A program made the translations under genes and the position numbers. A stretch of 8,178 bases of DNA from CABRXV01 sp900754955. GTDB taxonomy: Bacteria > Actinomycetota > Coriobacteriia > Coriobacteriales > Eggerthellaceae. This document shows, piece by piece, positions 4,721-8,178 of this stretch. Positions within the stretch are counted from its first letter, which is position 1. Every line of letters begins with the position of its first letter. The notes beneath the pieces were generated by a model. That model was not told the DNA's origin, searched no databases, and was given only the letters and a program-made list of their open reading frames with translations. The DNA lies in assembly GCA_902475005.1 (NCBI GenBank), contig CABRXV010000084.1, forward strand, positions 1-8,178. Direction: 5' to 3'.

Positions 4721-6844
4721 TTGCTCGACGGGCAGGCGCGCGCCGACGCGACGAGTGATCCGCGCACGCGCATCGAGGAGCTGCGCCGCGAGATCGAGCA
4801 CCACAGCTATCTGTATTACGCCAAAGACGCCCCCGTCATTTCCGACGGCGCGTTCGACTCGCTCATGCACGAGCTGCGCGCGCTAGAGGCCGAGCACCCG
4901 GAGTTCTACGATCCCAATTCGCCTACCCAGCGCGTGGGCGGCTACGTCGGCGAGCAGTTCGCGCCCATTCAGCACGAGCGCCGCATGTACTCGCTCGACG
5001 ATGCCATGGACGAAGGCGAGCTCGACGCCTGGCTCGACCGCGTGGAAGAGGCCTTCGGCGGCATGGTGGATGTCGTGTGCGAGCTCAAGATCGACGGCAG
5101 CTCCATCGCGCTCACCTACCAGGACGGCAACCTCGTGCGCGGCGCCACGCGCGGCGACGGCACCACGGGCGAAGATGTGACCGCCAACATCCGCACGGTA
5201 AAGGACCTGCCGCTGCGCCTGCGCCCTGACGCGCGCGGCGGGCTGGCCGATCCCGCGCGCGCGATCGAACTGCGTGGCGAGGTGTACATGCCCAAGAGCA
5301 GCTTCGATGCGCTCAACGCCGCCGCCGAGGCCAACGGCAAGCAGCCCTTCGCCAATCCGCGCAACGCCGCCGCTGGTAGTCTGCGCCAGAAGGACCCCGC
5401 CATCACCGCGGGTCGCGACCTGTCCACGTTCCTCTACGCCGTCGCCGATGAACGTGCGCTTTCGTTCGGCACCCAGTGGGAGTTGCTCCAGTGGCTCGGC
5501 GAGGCGGGTTTCCACGTGAACCCCGACGTGCAGCTGTGCACGACGCGCGACGAGGTGCACGACTTCTGCCGCCGCGCCGTCGAGCGCCGCGACAGCCTGC
5601 CCTACGAGATCGACGGCGTGGTGGTGAAGGTGAACTCGTTCTCGCGCCAGGGGGAGATGGGCTACACCGCCCGCGCGCCGCGCTGGGCGATCGCGTTCAA
5701 GTTCCCGCCCGAGGAGAAAACCACGCTGCTGCGCGACATCACCGTGCAGGTGGGGCGCACGGGCAAGCTGACGCCCGTCGCCGAGCTCGATCCGGTGCGC
5801 GTGGCGGGCTCCACCGTGGCGCGCGCCACGCTGCACAACGAGGACGAGGTGCAGCGCAAGGACGTGCGCGTGGGCGACACGGTGATCGTGCGTAAGGCGG
5901 GCGACGTGATCCCCGAGGTGCTCGGTCCGGTGGAGAGCCTGCGCCCCGCCGACGCGCAGCCGTGGACGATGCCCGCAACGTGCCCGAGCTGCGGTAGCCC
6001 GGTCATCCGCGAGGAGGGCGAGGTCGACTACCGGTGCATTTCCATCGACTGCCCCGCTCAGGCGCTTGAGCGCCTGCTGCATTGGGCGAGCCGCGGGGCG
6101 ATGGACATCGACGGTATGGGCGAGGAGATCGTCGCGCGCCTCGTGGAGGCGGGCCGCGTGACCGATGTGGCCGACTACTACACGCTTGACGAAGTGGAGC
6201 TGTCGCTGCTCGACATGGGCCGCGTGAACAAGGACGGCGAGCCCATCCGCCTCGGACAGACGGTGGCGAAGAAACTCGTGGCCGCCATCGACGCGAGTCG
6301 TGCCCGCCCGCTTGCACGCACGCTGTTCGGACTTGGCATGCGGCATGTGGGCAAGACCACGGCCGAGGCGCTTGCGGCGAGCTACCCCTCGATGGACGCG
6401 CTCATGGCCGCCAGCGAGGACGACCTCGCGGCGGTGGACGGCATCGGCCCGAAGATCGCGCGCAGCGTGTACCTGTTCCTGCGCACACCCGACAACGTGG
6501 TCGTAATCGAGCGGCTGCGCAAGCACGGCGTGAGCCTCGCCGACGAGAACGCTGCGCCGGGCGACGAGCTGCCGCAGACGCTCGCGGGCCTCACCTTCGT
6601 GCTCACGGGCACGCTTGTGCGCAGCGGCATGACGCGCGACGAGGCGGGCGCGGCGCTCAAGGCACGCGGCGCGAAGGTAAGCGGCAGTGTGTCGAAGAAG
6701 ACGAGCTTCGTGGTGGCGGGCGAGGCCGCGGGCAGCAAGTACGACAAAGCCGTGGCGCTCGGCGTACCCGTGCTCGACGAGGACGATCTGCTGCACATCA
6801 TCGAGGTGGGCGAGGCGCCGACGAGAGGCGCTGAGGCGGAATAA
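4721..6844 (+). CDS. ligA: NAD+-dependent DNA ligase
   Basis: Seals nicks at Okazaki fragments and in repair, using NAD+ to form a ligase-AMP intermediate. 707 residues from TTG, close to the usual 650-700. Order of domains: Ia (about 15-75, SYLYYAKDAPVISDGAFD); adenylation domain with CELKIDG (AMP-accepting K123), ATRGDGTTGEDVT, ELRGEVYM, ANPRNAAAGSLRQ and EIDGVVVKVN; OB fold (WAIAFKFPP, VQVGRTGKLTPVAEL, RKAGDVIPEV); Cys4 zinc finger (C421, C424, C439, C444); helix-hairpin-helix region (about 455-590, including AMDIDGMG and VDGIGPKIA); and a C-terminal BRCT domain (about 618-695, LTFVLTGTL, SGSVSKKTSFVVAGEAAGSKYDKA). In domain Ia the Tyr corresponding to E. coli Y35 is Phe (F45). About nine extra residues (near 502-511) lie in the HhH part. 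The start is uncertain (see the Shine-Dalgarno entry); no ATG or GTG is available in frame nearby. Confidence 0.97.
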   Translation: MLDGQARADATSDPRTRIEELRREIEHHSYLYYAKDAPVISDGAFDSLMHELRALEAEHPEFYDPNSPTQRVGGYVGEQFAPIQHERRMYSLDDAMDEGELDAWLDRVEEAFGGMVDVVCELKIDGSSIALTYQDGNLVRGATRGDGTTGEDVTANIRTVKDLPLRLRPDARGGLADPARAIELRGEVYMPKSSFDALNAAAEANGKQPFANPRNAAAGSLRQKDPAITAGRDLSTFLYAVADERALSFGTQWELLQWLGEAGFHVNPDVQLCTTRDEVHDFCRRAVERRDSLPYEIDGVVVKVNSFSRQGEMGYTARAPRWAIAFKFPPEEKTTLLRDITVQVGRTGKLTPVAELDPVRVAGSTVARATLHNEDEVQRKDVRVGDTVIVRKAGDVIPEVLGPVESLRPADAQPWTMPATCPSCGSPVIREEGEVDYRCISIDCPAQALERLLHWASRGAMDIDGMGEEIVARLVEAGRVTDVADYYTLDEVELSLLDMGRVNKDGEPIRLGQTVAKKLVAAIDASRARPLARTLFGLGMRHVGKTTAEALAASYPSMDALMAASEDDLAAVDGIGPKIARSVYLFLRTPDNVVVIERLRKHGVSLADENAAPGDELPQTLAGLTFVLTGTLVRSGMTRDEAGAALKARGAKVSGSVSKKTSFVVAGEAAGSKYDKAVALGVPVLDEDDLLHIIEVGEAPTRGAEAE

Positions 6845-6879
6845 GACGCCCCTTGGGGTTCAACTGAAGAGAATTTCCG

Positions 6880-6910
6880 GAAGAGGGGCTGTGCGCGGCC
6901 CCTCTTCTCG
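6880..6910 (+). terminator. Likely terminator of ligA
   Basis: GAAGAGGGGC (6880-6889) pairs with GCCCCTCTTC (6898-6907) around an 8-nt loop. It lies 35 nt after the ligA stop and is followed by TCGTC rather than a T-run. The stem is strong and the tail weak. Confidence 0.6.
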
Positions 6911-6971
6911 TCAGCGTTCTCGGCGTTCGTTGGGCGCGGGCGGTTGCTTTCGCAAGCATGTTCGCAGGAGG

Positions 6972-7001
6972 ATATTTGCATTTGACTACATCCGCAAATA
7001 T
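6972..7001. promoter_or_regulatory. Operator-like inverted repeat ATATTTGC-N14-GCAAATAT upstream of modA
   Basis: Two perfect 8-bp arms (6972-6979, 6994-7001) have centres 22 nt apart, about two helical turns. That is the geometry expected for a dimeric helix-turn-helix regulator. It overlaps the modA promoter: the -35 box lies between the arms. It does not match the ModE consensus as I remember it. Confidence 0.55.
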
Positions 7002-7010
7002 GCATAATAT
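6982..7010 (+). promoter_or_regulatory. Putative modA promoter
   Basis: TTGACT (6982-6987, five of six to the -35 consensus) is followed after 17 nt by TAATAT (7005-7010), or after 15 nt by CATAAT (7003-7008). The patch is strikingly A/T-rich in this GC-rich sequence. Transcription would start near 7016. Confidence 0.6.
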
Positions 7011-7161
7011 TGATACCAGCGCATATACGGATGCGAGAATAATACAGTGCGTCGTGCTGATGGACTCGCGAAGAGATGCGTGGCGCTTCGAGATGGTTCC
7101 CGGAGCGTGCAGGGCGCCGCGCTGGACGAGGCGGCGTCAGGGGACGATCAAAGGAGGATCC
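7011..7161 (+). other. Long modA 5' leader
   Basis: About 145 nt separate the expected transcription start from the modA ATG. I could not recognise a molybdenum-cofactor riboswitch or any other known riboswitch, nor a leader gene. The leader ends in the strong RBS AAGGAGGA (7151-7158), with 4 nt between its GGAGG core and the ATG. Confidence 0.4.
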
Positions 7162-8052
7162 ATGAAGGGGAAATCCCGCAAGCTTCTCGTCGGGCTGCTC
7201 GCCGTGTCGCTCGTCGGCGCGTTCGCGCTTTTCGGCTGCTCGAGCAACACCGCTGCGAGCAGCGCTTCAAGCAGCGCCTCAAGCGACGCCGCGCAGTCCG
7301 AACCCGTTGAGCTGCAGATCTTCGCGGCCAACTCGCTCGAGAAGGCGCTCAACGAAGTCCAGGCGCTCTACACAGAGGAGACCGGTGTGACCTTCGCCGA
7401 CACGCAGTACGAGGCCTCGGGCACGCTGAACGAGATGCTCGGCGGCGGCGCCACGGCCGACATCGAGATCACTGCCTCCAAGGGCACGATGGACGACGCG
7501 GTGGAAGAGGGCTACGTTGACGAGAGCACGCGCTTCGACATGTTCACGAACGACCTCGTGATCGTTGCGGGCCTCGATTCCGATATCGACAACATCACGC
7601 TTGAGGAAGCTGCTTCAGGCGACTACAAGATCGCCGTGGGCGACGACAACGTCCCCGCTGGCAATTACGCCAAGCAGGCGCTGTCCACCGTGGGTGCATG
7701 GATCGACGATGAGGGTACCGTCGGTCCCGAGTCCGACGGCAAGGGCGGCACGTTCGAGGGCACTCCGCTTGAGGGCAAGGTGACCGAGGGCAAGTCCGTG
7801 GGCGACGTGTGCTCCTATGCCAACACCGGTGATGTGGACCTGGCGTTCGTGTACAGCTCGGACGTGTACCGCTTCGGCAACGTGAAGATCGTGGGCACGG
7901 TGCCCGCCGACGCGTGCAAGGCGATCGTGTATCCCGCTGCCGTGTGCGCTGACACCGAAAACGCCGAGGCTGCTCAAGAGTTCCTGGACTGGGCCGTCAG
8001 CAATGAGGACGCGCTGAAGATCTGGCAGGAGTGGGGCTTCGAGCTGGCGTAA
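7162..8052 (+). CDS. modA: Molybdate ABC transporter substrate-binding lipoprotein
   Basis: Captures molybdate (possibly tungstate) outside the membrane and delivers it to the ModBC transporter. The 296 residues begin with a lipoprotein signal peptide: KSRKLLV, a hydrophobic stretch (8-25), and lipobox LFGC with lipidated C26. A Ser/Ala linker follows (27-47). The binding fold matches ModA: LQIFAANSLEKAL (51-63, ligand Ser at 58), YEASGTLNEML (83-93, ligand Ser near 87), ADIEITAS, NDLVIVAG, GDDNVPAGNYAKQAL (160-174), GDVDLAFVYSSD (223-234) and IVYPAAVC, ending WQEWGFELA. A Gly/Asp/Glu-rich insert (about 181-210) is not typical of the short family members. The ATG is set by the RBS AAGGAGGA. 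modB and modC are not in the window, and a terminator follows at once, so the partners lie elsewhere or past readthrough. Confidence 0.92.
   Translation: MKGKSRKLLVGLLAVSLVGAFALFGCSSNTAASSASSSASSDAAQSEPVELQIFAANSLEKALNEVQALYTEETGVTFADTQYEASGTLNEMLGGGATADIEITASKGTMDDAVEEGYVDESTRFDMFTNDLVIVAGLDSDIDNITLEEAASGDYKIAVGDDNVPAGNYAKQALSTVGAWIDDEGTVGPESDGKGGTFEGTPLEGKVTEGKSVGDVCSYANTGDVDLAFVYSSDVYRFGNVKIVGTVPADACKAIVYPAAVCADTENAEAAQEFLDWAVSNEDALKIWQEWGFELA
7258..7290 (+). repeat. 12-nt coding microrepeat in the modA linker
   Basis: AGCAGCGCTTCA (7258-7269) and AGCAGCGCCTCA (7270-7281), then a partial AGCGACGCC, encode Ser-Ser-Ala-Ser repeats just after the lipidated Cys. Such linkers vary in length by slippage. 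Confidence 0.7.
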
Positions 8053-8110
8053 GAGTCGCGAAAGCCCGCTTGTTTTCGGAATCGGCCGGCTGAGGTGGTT
8101 TCGATATGAC

Positions 8111-8148
8111 GAGGAGGATGGGTGGAGCACCTGCACCCATCCTCCTTT
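8111..8148 (+). terminator. Strong hairpin terminator after modA
   Basis: GGAGGATGGGTG (8113-8124) pairs perfectly with CACCCATCCTCC (8134-8145), extended by A-T and G-T pairs, around a 9-nt loop and followed by TTT. It lies about 60 nt after the modA stop and suggests that modA is transcribed alone. Confidence 0.75.
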
Positions 8149-8151
8149 GCG

Positions 8152-8157
8152 TATAAT
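8152..8157 (+). promoter_or_regulatory. Consensus -10 box for a gene beyond the window
   Basis: A perfect TATAAT only 3 nt after the terminator's T-run. Any -35 would fall inside the terminator stem and is not recognisable. The downstream gene is not in the window. Confidence 0.5.
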
Positions 8158-8178
8158 GTGAGAGCTTCGTGTGCCGGG

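Noticed and set aside
4883..6796. 637-residue minus-strand open frame
   Set aside because: Exact antisense shadow of ligA; His/Arg/Ala-rich, no family resemblance.
6958..7161. Upstream start for modA adding 68 residues
   Set aside because: It would bury the lipoprotein signal peptide; the ATG at 7162 has AAGGAGGA and begins a normal signal sequence.
7011..7161. Molybdenum-cofactor riboswitch
   Set aside because: No conserved Moco RNA pattern that I can recognise by eye; a covariance search would decide.
8118..8156. 12-codon frame after GAGGAGG in the modA terminator
   Set aside because: The apparent RBS and codons are the terminator stem itself.

Overview
The window looks like chromosomal DNA of a high-GC Gram-positive of the class Coriobacteriia, most likely an Eggerthellaceae member (Eggerthella/Gordonibacter-like). 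This is inferred from protein style, GC-rich codon use, actinobacterial-type -10 boxes and a Ser-rich lipoprotein ModA. It was not confirmed by a search. No rRNA, tRNA, CRISPR array or transposase gene was found.

Layout: (1) 1-487 holds the 3' end of glmS (glucosamine-6-phosphate synthase), followed by a terminator-like hairpin. (2) acpS (612/615-1235, holo-ACP synthase) has its own promoter and unusual N- and C-terminal extensions. (3) 1236-3458 is a gene-poor accessory stretch. It holds a decayed 12-nt tandem array (1359-1627), a perfect 23-bp inverted repeat that starts a roughly 200-bp MITE-like element (1628-1830), and a purine-rich degenerate array (1861-2170) containing a canonical G-quadruplex motif. 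It also holds one minus-strand gene (2228-3235) for a protein with a C-terminal DUF559/Vsr-like PD-(D/E)XK nuclease fold and an N-terminal region resembling AbiEi-type antitoxins. (4) nnrD (3493-4398, NAD(P)H-hydrate dehydratase) has a strong RBS. (5) A GC-rich spacer with a short triplicated repeat leads to a promoter and leader hairpin before ligA (4721-6844, NAD+-dependent DNA ligase). The ligA start is anomalous: a near-perfect Shine-Dalgarno has no start codon behind it. (6) A terminator is followed by an A/T-rich promoter with a symmetric operator-like repeat and then modA (7162-8052, molybdate-binding lipoprotein). (7) A strong hairpin terminator is followed at once by a TATAAT box that would drive a gene beyond the window.

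The core genes are housekeeping: amino-sugar synthesis, ACP activation, NAD(P)H repair and DNA ligation. modA supplies molybdate, presumably for the molybdopterin enzymes common in this group. acpS and nnrD are neighbours in many Gram-positive genomes, so the repeat-rich stretch with the nuclease-fold gene reads as an insertion between them. That stretch is the most unusual part of the window. There is no clear evidence for a complete new defence or mobile system. The best leads are the combination of structured repeats with the AbiEi-like/nuclease-fold protein, the operator upstream of modA, and the ligA start.
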